Made by a program: the position numbers and the translations under genes. A stretch of 64,000 nt of DNA. It comes from Cognatishimia coralii. GTDB taxonomy: Bacteria; Pseudomonadota; Alphaproteobacteria; Rhodobacterales; Rhodobacteraceae. Below the pieces are notes generated by a model, which saw only the letters and a list, made by a program, of their open reading frames with translations, made no database searches and was not told where the DNA came from. Location: positions 806,001 to 870,000 of the forward strand of contig NZ_JBBGAZ010000001.1 in NCBI RefSeq assembly GCF_037478305.1, in the 5' to 3' direction. This document shows positions 44,037 through 51,255 of this stretch, in pieces; position 1 is the stretch's first letter; each line of letters begins with the position of its first letter.

Positions 44037-44732
44037 TTAGACCTTATGTTTTGCGCGCATGCGGCGCAGGTAATACAGCGTCATCGCCAGCCAGACCAGA
44101 GCCAATCCGTACCAGGTCACGGCATAGTTCAGGTGATCGTTCGGAATGCCGGTTCTCGTCACCGGCAAGGGCGTCACGGCTGGGTTTATTTGCGACGTTT
44201 TGCGCGCCACGATGAGGATCGGGGCAGTATTCAGCGCGGCGGCCATGGCATCGACGTCCCGTGCGAACCAGATATTGGCGGCGAGATCATTTTCAGGCGT
44301 ATAGCTGTCGCGCTCCTGGGGCCAATGCAGATTTCCCTCGACACGCACGTCCACCTCATCTCGCGCGGACGCTTTGTCTTCGGGTTTGATCCAACCGCGG
44401 TCGACCATAATGCGGCGACCATCCGTCAGTTCGAAGGCGGCAATTACGCGATAAATCGCGCCGGTCGCTTTAGAGGAGGCATAGACGTGCAGTTCCTCTG
44501 TCGTCATCAACCCCTCCGCGGTGACGGCGAGATAACGATCTGCATTGGGGTCGATATCTTCAGGCAGGGCCACCGGATCGGCCGCAATTCGAGCATCGAT
44601 CTGTGCAAGAATGTCCTCTTTCCATTCCAGTCGCCGCATCTGCCAGTTGCCCAGCGACACGAGGATCACGATGCCAATAATACCAAACCCAAGCGGCAGG
44701 ATCAGACGACGCACATCAAGCCCTTTCAACAC
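44037..44732 (-). CDS. SURF1 family cytochrome c oxidase assembly protein
   Basis: A 231-residue SURF1/Shy1 homologue, which helps insert haem a into subunit I of cytochrome c oxidase. It has one transmembrane helix at each end (ILPLGFGIIGIVILVSLG and NYAVTWYGLALVWLAMTLYY), with GNWQMRRLEWKEDIL and VDRGWIKPEDK the family signatures between. A GTG at 44732 with GAAGG 5 bases upstream is used as start. A terminator precedes it, yet it lies downstream of coxC in the same direction, so readthrough or its own promoter is needed. Confidence 0.93.
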   Translation of the reverse strand: MLKGLDVRRLILPLGFGIIGIVILVSLGNWQMRRLEWKEDILAQIDARIAADPVALPEDIDPNADRYLAVTAEGLMTTEELHVYASSKATGAIYRVIAAFELTDGRRIMVDRGWIKPEDKASARDEVDVRVEGNLHWPQERDSYTPENDLAANIWFARDVDAMAAALNTAPILIVARKTSQINPAVTPLPVTRTGIPNDHLNYAVTWYGLALVWLAMTLYYLRRMRAKHKV

Positions 44733-44737
44733 AGACC

Positions 44738-44777
44738 TTCAAAACGAAAATCGCGGCGAGGTGCCCCGCCGCGATTT
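44738..44777 (-). terminator. Intrinsic terminator after coxC
   Basis: A perfect 11-bp stem AAATCGCGGCG/CGCCGCGATTT (44748-44758 with 44767-44777) followed on the minus strand by TTCGTTTT. It lies about 60 bases after the coxC stop. Confidence 0.85.
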
Positions 44778-44835
44778 GCTTTAATCCTATCAGGCAGAAA
44801 GGTTCAACCTTTCGCGCCTCGATCGCCCGAGCGAC

Positions 44836-45636
44836 TTATTGGCCCCAGACGTAGACGGCTGCGAACAAGAATAGCCAGACAACGTCAACAAAGTGCCAAT
44901 ACCACGCCGCTGCTTCGAAACCGATGTGGCGTTCTGGGGTGAAGTGACCGCGCAGCGCGCGCATCAGGCAGACGAACAGGAAGATCGTGCCAACCACAAC
45001 GTGGAAGCCGTGGAAGCCTGTCGCCATGAAGAAGTTCGCGCCATAGATGTTGCCAGCAAAGCCAAAGGCCGCGTGGCTGTATTCGTAAGCCTGCAGAACG
45101 GTGAACACAGCACCCAGAGCAATCGCGATGATCAGCCCGTTGACCAGATCCTTACGGTTGTTCTCATGTGCAATCGCGTGGTGCGCCCAAGTTGCCGCAC
45201 AGCCAGAGCACAGCAGGATCAGAGTGTTAATAAGTGGCAGGTGCCAAGGGTCAAATGTCTCGATGCCCGCAGGTGGGAACATGCCGTCAATCGCTGGGCT
45301 GTCTGGGCCCATTGGGTACATTGCGTGCTTAAAGAAGCTCCAGAACCATGCCGAGAAGAACATGACTTCGGACATGATGAAAAGGATAACGCCGTAACGC
45401 AGACCGATCTGAACAACAGGCGTGTGGTCGCCCTGATGGCTTTCCACAACGCATTCAGACCACCAGCCGAACATGACGTAAAGCACGCCAACGAGGCCGA
45501 TCAGGAACATCCATGGACCATTGTCATGGAACATGAAAACTGCGCCAACAAGCATGATGAAGCCCGCAAGTGCGCCCAGGAATGGCCACCATGAGGGGTT
45601 CAGAATGTGATAATCGTGATTTTTAGCGCCTGCCAT
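44836..45636 (-). CDS. coxC: Cytochrome c oxidase subunit III
   Basis: Subunit III of the aa3-type cytochrome c oxidase in the inner membrane; it stabilises subunit I and binds lipid. It has 266 residues with seven transmembrane helices. YHILNPSWWPFLGALAGF is the conserved start, SEVMFFSAWFWSFFKHAMYP contains the carboxylate helix, and ATGFHGFHVVVGTIFLFVCL and AAWYWHFVDVVWLFLFAAVY are late signatures. It ends the coxB-ctaB-small ORF-ctaG-coxC operon. Subunit I (ctaD) is not in the window. Confidence 0.98.
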   Translation of the reverse strand: MAGAKNHDYHILNPSWWPFLGALAGFIMLVGAVFMFHDNGPWMFLIGLVGVLYVMFGWWSECVVESHQGDHTPVVQIGLRYGVILFIMSEVMFFSAWFWSFFKHAMYPMGPDSPAIDGMFPPAGIETFDPWHLPLINTLILLCSGCAATWAHHAIAHENNRKDLVNGLIIAIALGAVFTVLQAYEYSHAAFGFAGNIYGANFFMATGFHGFHVVVGTIFLFVCLMRALRGHFTPERHIGFEAAAWYWHFVDVVWLFLFAAVYVWGQ

Positions 45637-45642
45637 GAGTTG

Positions 45643-46251
45643 TCATCCCTCGTTGGTGCTGGTGTTTAGGATAGGTTCTACAGAATTGACGCCCGTGGTC
45701 AATTCCGCGATGTCTTCGGGAAGATCGATTTCATAGAACGTATAGCTCAAGGTGATTTCCTTGATGTACTTCGCGTCCCGATCTTCAATCATTTCCGGAT
45801 CAACAAAGAAGGTCACTGGCATGTCGACGCGTTCGCCGGGCATGAGGACCTGTTCGGTGAAACAGAAACATTCAATCTTTGAGAAAAACGCGCCGGCCTC
45901 GTAGGGGGCAACGTTAAAGCTCGCCTGCCCTGCGATGGGGCGGTTGGTAGGGTTATAGGCCTCATAAAAGGCCAGGCCCGTCTCGCCAAGGCGGACGGCC
46001 ATCTGATGCTGTTGGGGTTTGAACTCCCACATCATGTCGCGGGATTTGCTGGCGTCGAAAACCACTTTCACAGTCTGATCCAGAATCACGTCAGATTCTG
46101 CATCAGCTTGTTGGGTCACGCCGCCAAAGCCGGTCACCCGGCAGAACCAATCATAGAACGGCACTGACGCCCAAGCCAGCGCGCCCATCGTGACTACGAC
46201 GCCCGCAAGCTTGAGAACTGTTTTGCCATTGCTGTTGACGGGTTGGGTCAT
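45643..46251 (-). CDS. ctaG: Cytochrome c oxidase assembly protein CtaG (Cox11)
   Basis: Cox11/CtaG inserts the Cu-B atom into subunit I. It has a single N-terminal transmembrane helix (LKLAGVVVTMGALAWASVPF), then PFYDWFCRVTGFGG, the family signature, and FSKIECFCFTEQVLMPGERV with the Cu-binding CFCF pair. It ends with ITLSYTFYEID. It has 202 residues. The ATG overlaps the small ORF's stop in an ATGA. Confidence 0.97.
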   Translation of the reverse strand: MTQPVNSNGKTVLKLAGVVVTMGALAWASVPFYDWFCRVTGFGGVTQQADAESDVILDQTVKVVFDASKSRDMMWEFKPQQHQMAVRLGETGLAFYEAYNPTNRPIAGQASFNVAPYEAGAFFSKIECFCFTEQVLMPGERVDMPVTFFVDPEMIEDRDAKYIKEITLSYTFYEIDLPEDIAELTTGVNSVEPILNTSTNEG

Positions 46252-46409
46252 TGATTAGCCTCCTGTGCCGCCAGAGCGCGGCCCTCAGAGGTGACTTTCA
46301 CAACCGTCAGCCCCATGAGCAAGACGACAAAAGCGCCCAGTACGAGGGCAAGACCCAGATTGCGACCAAAACGACGGTGGTGGATTTCGTGATCTTTGTG
46401 GATCGCCAT
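46248..46409 (-). CDS. Small membrane protein of the oxidase operon (CoxF-like)
   Basis: A 53-residue protein starting MAIHKDHEIHHRRFGRNLG, followed by one transmembrane helix (LALVLGAFVVLLMGLTVV) and a short polar end. An unnamed small ORF at this spot between ctaB and ctaG is known in Rhodobacter and Paracoccus oxidase operons. ATG at 46409 is supported by GGAGG eight bases upstream. It overlaps ctaG in an ATGA. Function unknown; the His-rich N-terminus could bind metal but that is speculation. Confidence 0.85.
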   Translation of the reverse strand: MAIHKDHEIHHRRFGRNLGLALVLGAFVVLLMGLTVVKVTSEGRALAAQEANQ

Positions 46410-46410
46410 C

Positions 46411-47349
46411 TTACCAGCCTCCAAGACCGTAAGGGGCCAGCGCCACCTCGGCCAAAATCGCACCGAAATGCAGGAATAGATACAGAAGCGAGAGGCCAAA
46501 GAAGCGTTTCTCGACCTTATGCTCGTCGGCCTCACAGGCCGCGTCGTCACGACGCCAGATCCGGATCGCTCCCACAATGAACAAGGCGTTCAGCACCAGC
46601 GCGGTCGCGAGGTAAATCGGACCACCCACAGAGGTGAAGCCCATGCCAATCGCAATCGCTGCCAGAAGCAACGTGTAAACAAGGATATGATTCCGAGTCG
46701 CCGGACGCCCGTGGGTCACGTTCAGCATCGGAACGCCCGCGTCGCGGTAGTCGGTCTTCATAAAGAGGCAAAGCGCCCAGAAATGCGGCGGCGTCCACAT
46801 GAAGATCAACAGGAACATCAGAGTGCTCTCAACCGACACGCCGCCGGTCACCGCAGCCCAGCCCACCATCGGAGGGAAAGCGCCCGCCGCGCCACCGATC
46901 ACGATGTTCTGCGGGGTCCAGCGCTTGAGCCACATGGTGTAGATCACCACATAGAAGAAAATCGTAAAGGCCAGAAAGCCGGCCGCGAACCAATTGGTCG
47001 CAAGGCCCAGCATAACTACCGAGAAAACGGACAAAGTGATCCCGATGGCAAAGGCTTCGTCGCCAGTGACTTTGCCGGATGGAATAGGGCGGCTCTGCGT
47101 GCGGGTCATGATGGCGTCGATATCCGCGTCATACCACATGTTCAGCGCACCCGAAGCCCCGCCCCCGATGGCGATGCAAAGGATCGCTACAAAAGCGACG
47201 AACGGGTGAATGGAGCCCGGTGCAGCCAGCAGCCCCACCATGGCGGTGAACACAACCAGTGACATCACGCGCGGCTTCAGCAGTGCAAAGAAATCCCCGA
47301 AAGAGGCCTCTTTGGTCTGCGCTGGCGTATGGATGCTGGCGTCGCTCAT
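46411..47349 (-). CDS. ctaB: Protoheme IX farnesyltransferase (haem O synthase)
   Basis: CtaB farnesylates haem b to haem o, on the way to the haem a of the oxidase. It is a UbiA-type polytopic membrane enzyme with about eight helices. ALNMWYDADIDAIMTRTQSR contains the first aspartate-rich NxxxDxxxD motif, with PIPSGKVTGDEA following, and MKTDYRDAGVPMLNVTHGR the second. It has 312 residues. It lies 89 bases downstream of coxB; the gap holds two perfect hairpins. Confidence 0.97.
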   Translation of the reverse strand: MSDASIHTPAQTKEASFGDFFALLKPRVMSLVVFTAMVGLLAAPGSIHPFVAFVAILCIAIGGGASGALNMWYDADIDAIMTRTQSRPIPSGKVTGDEAFAIGITLSVFSVVMLGLATNWFAAGFLAFTIFFYVVIYTMWLKRWTPQNIVIGGAAGAFPPMVGWAAVTGGVSVESTLMFLLIFMWTPPHFWALCLFMKTDYRDAGVPMLNVTHGRPATRNHILVYTLLLAAIAIGMGFTSVGGPIYLATALVLNALFIVGAIRIWRRDDAACEADEHKVEKRFFGLSLLYLFLHFGAILAEVALAPYGLGGW

Positions 47350-47377
47350 GATGTGTCCAGGGTCTCTCTTGTCAGAA

Positions 47378-47429
47378 GGGCGAGCCTAGGCTCGCCCGAT
47401 CCACTTTAATGGGGCACGGGCTGTGCCCC
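47378..47429. repeat. Two tandem perfect hairpins between coxB and ctaB
   Basis: GGGCGAGCCTAGGCTCGCCC (47378-47397) is a 20-base perfect palindrome, and GGGGCAC/GTGCCCC (47411-47417 with 47423-47429) a second stem. Neither has a clear T tract on the minus strand, so mRNA processing or stability control between coxB and ctaB is likelier than full termination. Confidence 0.6.
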
Positions 47430-47437
47430 AGAAAGGC

Positions 47438-48292
47438 TTAGCTTTCTGCCGCAACCCAAGCGTCAAACGCTTCTTGGGAGACGACTTCGACGGTGATCGG
47501 CATATAGGCGTGGTCCTTGCCGCAAAGCTCGGAACACTGACCAAAGAAGATGCCTTCTTTTTCAGCTTTGAACCAAAGTTGCGCCAGACGGCCAGGCACT
47601 GCGTCCTGCTTCACACCGAAGGATGGGATGGTCCAGGAGTGGATCACGTCATCCGCAGTCACGCCCATCACAACAACGGTGTTCACTGGGATAATCACGC
47701 GGGTGTCGGTCGCCAGCAGGAATTCGTCATCGTTGTAGCCTGCGTTCACAAGCATGCCGCGCATTGCGTCAGAGTTTTTGAACGCTTCGACACCAGCTTC
47801 TTCGTCAGCTTCGGTGATGGTTGCCGGGTGGCCCAGCATGTAGCTGTCAAATTCGATGCCCTGCTCTGGGTATTCGTAGGTCCAGTACCACTGGTGGCCG
47901 GTCACTTTAATATAGAGCTCACCTTCAGGGATCTCTTGCTGCTTGAAAAGAACAGGCAAAGAGAACGCGCCGATGATGACCAGCACCATAATCGGGCCAA
48001 GGGTCCACGCCACCTCAAGTGGAGTGTTGTGCGTAAAGGTGCCTGGTTCTGGGTTGCTGCGGCGGTTGAAGCGGACAATGCACCAGATCAACAGCAACGC
48101 GACAAAGATGGTGATCGCGAAGATGATGTAGTTGATGAAAGTATCCAGCCCCTGGATGTCACGTGCCAGTTCAGTGGTGGCTGGCTGAAAGTTCAGACCT
48201 GCGTCTGAGGGCTTGCCGATTGTCTCCTGAGCCATTGCTGGAAGTGCGAGAAAGGCTGCCCAGAGTCCCATGAGGGTCGAAAGAATTCGCAT
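47438..48292 (-). CDS. coxB: Cytochrome c oxidase subunit II
   Basis: Subunit II accepts electrons from cytochrome c through the Cu-A centre. A signal peptide (RILSTLMGLWAAFLALPAMA) precedes two transmembrane helices (around YIIFAITIFVALLLIWCIV and LGPIMVLVIIGAFSLPVLF), then a periplasmic cupredoxin domain with WYWTYEYP and the Cu-A loop FFGQCSELCGKDHAYMPI (Cys-x3-Cys-x3-His and a Met). It has 284 residues. It heads the oxidase operon and is divergent from tldD. Confidence 0.98.
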   Translation of the reverse strand: MRILSTLMGLWAAFLALPAMAQETIGKPSDAGLNFQPATTELARDIQGLDTFINYIIFAITIFVALLLIWCIVRFNRRSNPEPGTFTHNTPLEVAWTLGPIMVLVIIGAFSLPVLFKQQEIPEGELYIKVTGHQWYWTYEYPEQGIEFDSYMLGHPATITEADEEAGVEAFKNSDAMRGMLVNAGYNDDEFLLATDTRVIIPVNTVVVMGVTADDVIHSWTIPSFGVKQDAVPGRLAQLWFKAEKEGIFFGQCSELCGKDHAYMPITVEVVSQEAFDAWVAAES

Positions 48293-48418
48293 GTGTCACC
48301 CGTGCGGTTGCGTATTTCGTCGTGTCTTATTCGGTCTTCCGCGCCATTGGCAATGGAATCCCATTGTTTTGTCGGTGCTTTGAACCATATTCTGCGCACC
48401 AGATAAAGGAATATACTT

Positions 48419-48439
48419 GCGGCAAACAGCCGCTTTTTT
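48419..48439 (+). terminator. Terminator-like hairpin in the tldD leader
   Basis: GCGGC-AAACA-GCCGC followed by TTTTTT on the plus strand, ending 36 bases before the tldD start. No gene ends upstream on this strand (coxB reads away), so it would act on a leader transcript. Confidence 0.5.
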
Positions 48440-48474
48440 GATTTGCTTCAAAAAACCTGAAAGGCAAGCACTCT

Positions 48475-49896
48475 ATGGCAGACGCAAAATTCGCCCCGTT
48501 TGAAACTATGCTGGATGAAAATCGGGCTTTGGCCATGCTGCAAGAGGCCACGGCGGGTGCTGAGGACGGTGAGTTATTCCTGGAGCGTTCGCGTTCTGAA
48601 GCACTGGTTTTTGATGATGGTCGCGTAAAAACAGCAAGTTATGATGCAACTGAGGGCTTTGGCCTGCGTGCGGTGAACGGCGAAGTGGCCGGATATGCCC
48701 ATTCCTCTGAGATTTCCGAATCTGCATTAAAGCGTGCCGTTGCAACCGCACGGCTGGCCGTTGGCAAGGGCGGTGGCGCTTTGGCGGCGGGGCCCTCTGC
48801 GACAAATCAAAAGCTTTACACCGACAGCGACCCCATTGGATCTGCAAGCTTTCCCGTCAAAATCGACACCCTTAGGGAAATTGACGCCTTCGCCCGCGAT
48901 TTGGATTCGCGGGTGGTTCAGGTCAGCGCGACTCTGATGGCATCGCTGCAAGAGGTCTTTATTCTGCGCCCCGACGGCACGCGTATCTCCGACGTGCGCC
49001 CAATGACTCGGGTCAATGTCTCGGTGATCGTCGAAGATCAGGGCCGCCGCGAGTCTGGATCCGCCGGTGGTGGTGGTCGTGTCGGGCTGGATGGTCTGAT
49101 CGCTGCCGAGGACTGGCAAGCGAAAGCGCGAGAAGCGCTGCGGATCGCTTTGGTCAACCTAGAGGCCGTCCCTGCCCCCGCTGGCCAGATGGATGTACTG
49201 CTTGGCCCGGGCTGGCCCGGCATTTTGTTGCACGAAGCGGTGGGGCATGGGCTTGAAGGTGATTTCAATCGCAAGGAAAGCTCTAGCTTCTCGGGTCGGA
49301 TCGGGGATCAGGTGGCCTCTAAGGGTGTCACCGTGATTGATGACGGCACCATCCCAGATCGCCGCGGCTCGTTGACAGTGGATGACGAAGGCACGCCAAG
49401 CCGCAAGAACACTTTGATCGAGGACGGTATTCTTGTGGGCTACATGCAAGATCGCCAGAATGCGCGCCTGATGGGGGTTGAGCCTACAGGCAATGGACGT
49501 CGTCAAAGCTATGCCCATATGCCGATGCCGCGCATGACAAACACATATATGAATGGCGGTGACAATGATCCCAAAGACCTTCTGGCGGATCTGAAAGACG
49601 GCATCTATGCGGTCGGCTTTGGCGGCGGTCAGGTTGACATCACCAACGGCAAATTCGTTTTTTCCTGTACCGAGGCCTATCAGGTCAAAGACGGCAAAGT
49701 CGGTGCCCCCGTCAAAGGCGCAACCCTGATCGGAGACGGCGCCACCGCGATGACGCAGATCCGCGCTTTGGGCAACGATATGGAACTCGACCCTGGCATG
49801 GGCACCTGCGGAAAAGCAGGCCAAAGTGTGCCCGTGGGCGTCGGCCAGCCGACAGTTTTGATGGGTGGGCTGACGGTCGGAGGCTCTGCGACCTAA
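48475..49896 (+). CDS. tldD: Metalloprotease TldD
   Basis: TldD and its partner TldE/PmbA form a zinc protease that degrades unfolded peptides and matures some modified peptides. It has 473 residues, the usual TldD size. ILLHEAVGHGLEGDF carries the zinc motif HEAVGH at residues 253-258. GVTVIDDGTIPDRRGSLTVD and YMQDRQNARLMGVEPTGNGR are family signatures, and CGKAGQSVPVGVGQPTVLMG near the end supplies the conserved Cys region. tldE is not in the window. Confidence 0.97.
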   Translation: MADAKFAPFETMLDENRALAMLQEATAGAEDGELFLERSRSEALVFDDGRVKTASYDATEGFGLRAVNGEVAGYAHSSEISESALKRAVATARLAVGKGGGALAAGPSATNQKLYTDSDPIGSASFPVKIDTLREIDAFARDLDSRVVQVSATLMASLQEVFILRPDGTRISDVRPMTRVNVSVIVEDQGRRESGSAGGGGRVGLDGLIAAEDWQAKAREALRIALVNLEAVPAPAGQMDVLLGPGWPGILLHEAVGHGLEGDFNRKESSSFSGRIGDQVASKGVTVIDDGTIPDRRGSLTVDDEGTPSRKNTLIEDGILVGYMQDRQNARLMGVEPTGNGRRQSYAHMPMPRMTNTYMNGGDNDPKDLLADLKDGIYAVGFGGGQVDITNGKFVFSCTEAYQVKDGKVGAPVKGATLIGDGATAMTQIRALGNDMELDPGMGTCGKAGQSVPVGVGQPTVLMGGLTVGGSAT

Positions 49897-49994
49897 GTTG
49901 TAAGTTGAGCGTCGTCCAAATTTTGCCATCTTACTTTACGGTCCATTAACCAAGGATTCGTAAGACTTGGCTCTGCAAGCAGGCGGAGCCAAGG

Positions 49995-51119
49995 ATGACC
50001 GACGGTCAGTTTTCTTCCACTCACCCCAAGAACCCACCCACCACGGAAGATGAACGGTTTCTCTGGCTCCGTCTCTTGCGCTCGCGACGTGTGGGGCCGG
50101 CGACGTTTCATCGGTTGATGGATGAATATGGGTCGGCACAAGCCGCGCTATCCGTTTTGCCTGAAATTGCGGCTGAAGCTGGGGTTGACGATTATAGGAT
50201 CTGCCCCGATGGCGTCATTGAGGCTGAACTCAAAGCGGCCCGCAAAGCCAAGGCGCGGTTAATTTGTTATGGGGATCCCGACTATCCTAAACCACTTTAT
50301 GATCTGAGCGACGCCCCCCCTCTTTTGTGGGCACGTGGCGATATCGGATTATTACACCGCGACGCGATCGCTCTCGTTGGTGCTCGCAATGCGTCGTCTC
50401 TGGGCTGTCGCATGGCACGCAGCTTGTCGCTGGAACTTGGCCAAATGGCGCAGGTGATCGTCAGCGGTTTGGCCCGTGGCATCGATGCCGCGGCTCATGA
50501 AGCCGCTTTGAAAACCGGAACGATTGCAGTTTTTGGCGGAGGCGTGGACAGGATCTACCCCGCCGAAAACAAGCCACTAGCCCAAGATATCCTGAAACAA
50601 GGACTGATCCTGTCCGAGCAACCCATGGGCTTGCAGCCACAAGCGCGGCATTTCCCTGCGCGCAACCGGATCATTTCAGGACTTTCCCGCGCCGTCGTCG
50701 TCGTTGAGGCCGCCGCCAAATCAGGTTCTCTGATCACCGCGCGCAATGCGCTTGATCAGGGGCGTGACGTGCTTGCGGTACCGGGTCATCCCTTTGATGC
50801 ACGTGCCGCGGGGTGCAATATCCTTATCCGGGACGGCGCGACTTTGGTGCGCAATGCCGAAGACATTATTGAAGAACTCGCAATTCCCGAGCCCGTGCAA
50901 CCAGATCTACCACTGGCAGGCGCAGGCCAGGACAGCCTGAGCGACTCAGCAAAGCTCCACGACAGGATCCTCAATCGATTGGGGCCGATCCCATTGGCCG
51001 AGGACCAGTTGATCTTTGATCTCAAGTCTAAGGCGAAATCGCTGGCCCCTGCCCTGTCCACACTCGAGCTCCACGGGAAAATCCTGCGTCGCGCAGGTGG
51101 GCTCTTGTCTCGGCGGTAA
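49995..51119 (+). CDS. dprA: DNA-processing protein DprA (Smf)
   Basis: DprA loads RecA onto incoming single-stranded DNA in natural transformation. A SAM-like N-terminal part (RLLRSRRVGPATFHRLMDEY) is followed by the Rossmann core: AIALVGARNASSLGCRMARS, VIVSGLARGIDAAAHEAAL, GTIAVFGGGVDRIYPAEN, and RHFPARNRIISGLSRAVVVV. A C-terminal winged-helix domain (about 310-374) ends the protein. It has 374 residues. It is next to topA, the usual arrangement in alphaproteobacteria. No other competence gene is in view. Confidence 0.97.
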   Translation: MTDGQFSSTHPKNPPTTEDERFLWLRLLRSRRVGPATFHRLMDEYGSAQAALSVLPEIAAEAGVDDYRICPDGVIEAELKAARKAKARLICYGDPDYPKPLYDLSDAPPLLWARGDIGLLHRDAIALVGARNASSLGCRMARSLSLELGQMAQVIVSGLARGIDAAAHEAALKTGTIAVFGGGVDRIYPAENKPLAQDILKQGLILSEQPMGLQPQARHFPARNRIISGLSRAVVVVEAAAKSGSLITARNALDQGRDVLAVPGHPFDARAAGCNILIRDGATLVRNAEDIIEELAIPEPVQPDLPLAGAGQDSLSDSAKLHDRILNRLGPIPLAEDQLIFDLKSKAKSLAPALSTLELHGKILRRAGGLLSRR

Positions 51120-51255
51120 TGTCAAACTACATGCCGTCAAAGCCTGCGGCGCGGGTCCGGTTTTCCAGTGGTCATTGACAATGCCCCCTTCCACCGCACA
51201 TCTTCTGCCGCCATAAGGCCAAGAAAAACGAGTCTTGAGGAGTCGAGAATTAAGC

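Noticed and set aside
42691..44040. 449-codon open frame opposite thrC
   Set aside because: The threonine synthase motifs are on the minus strand; the plus frame shows no family features.
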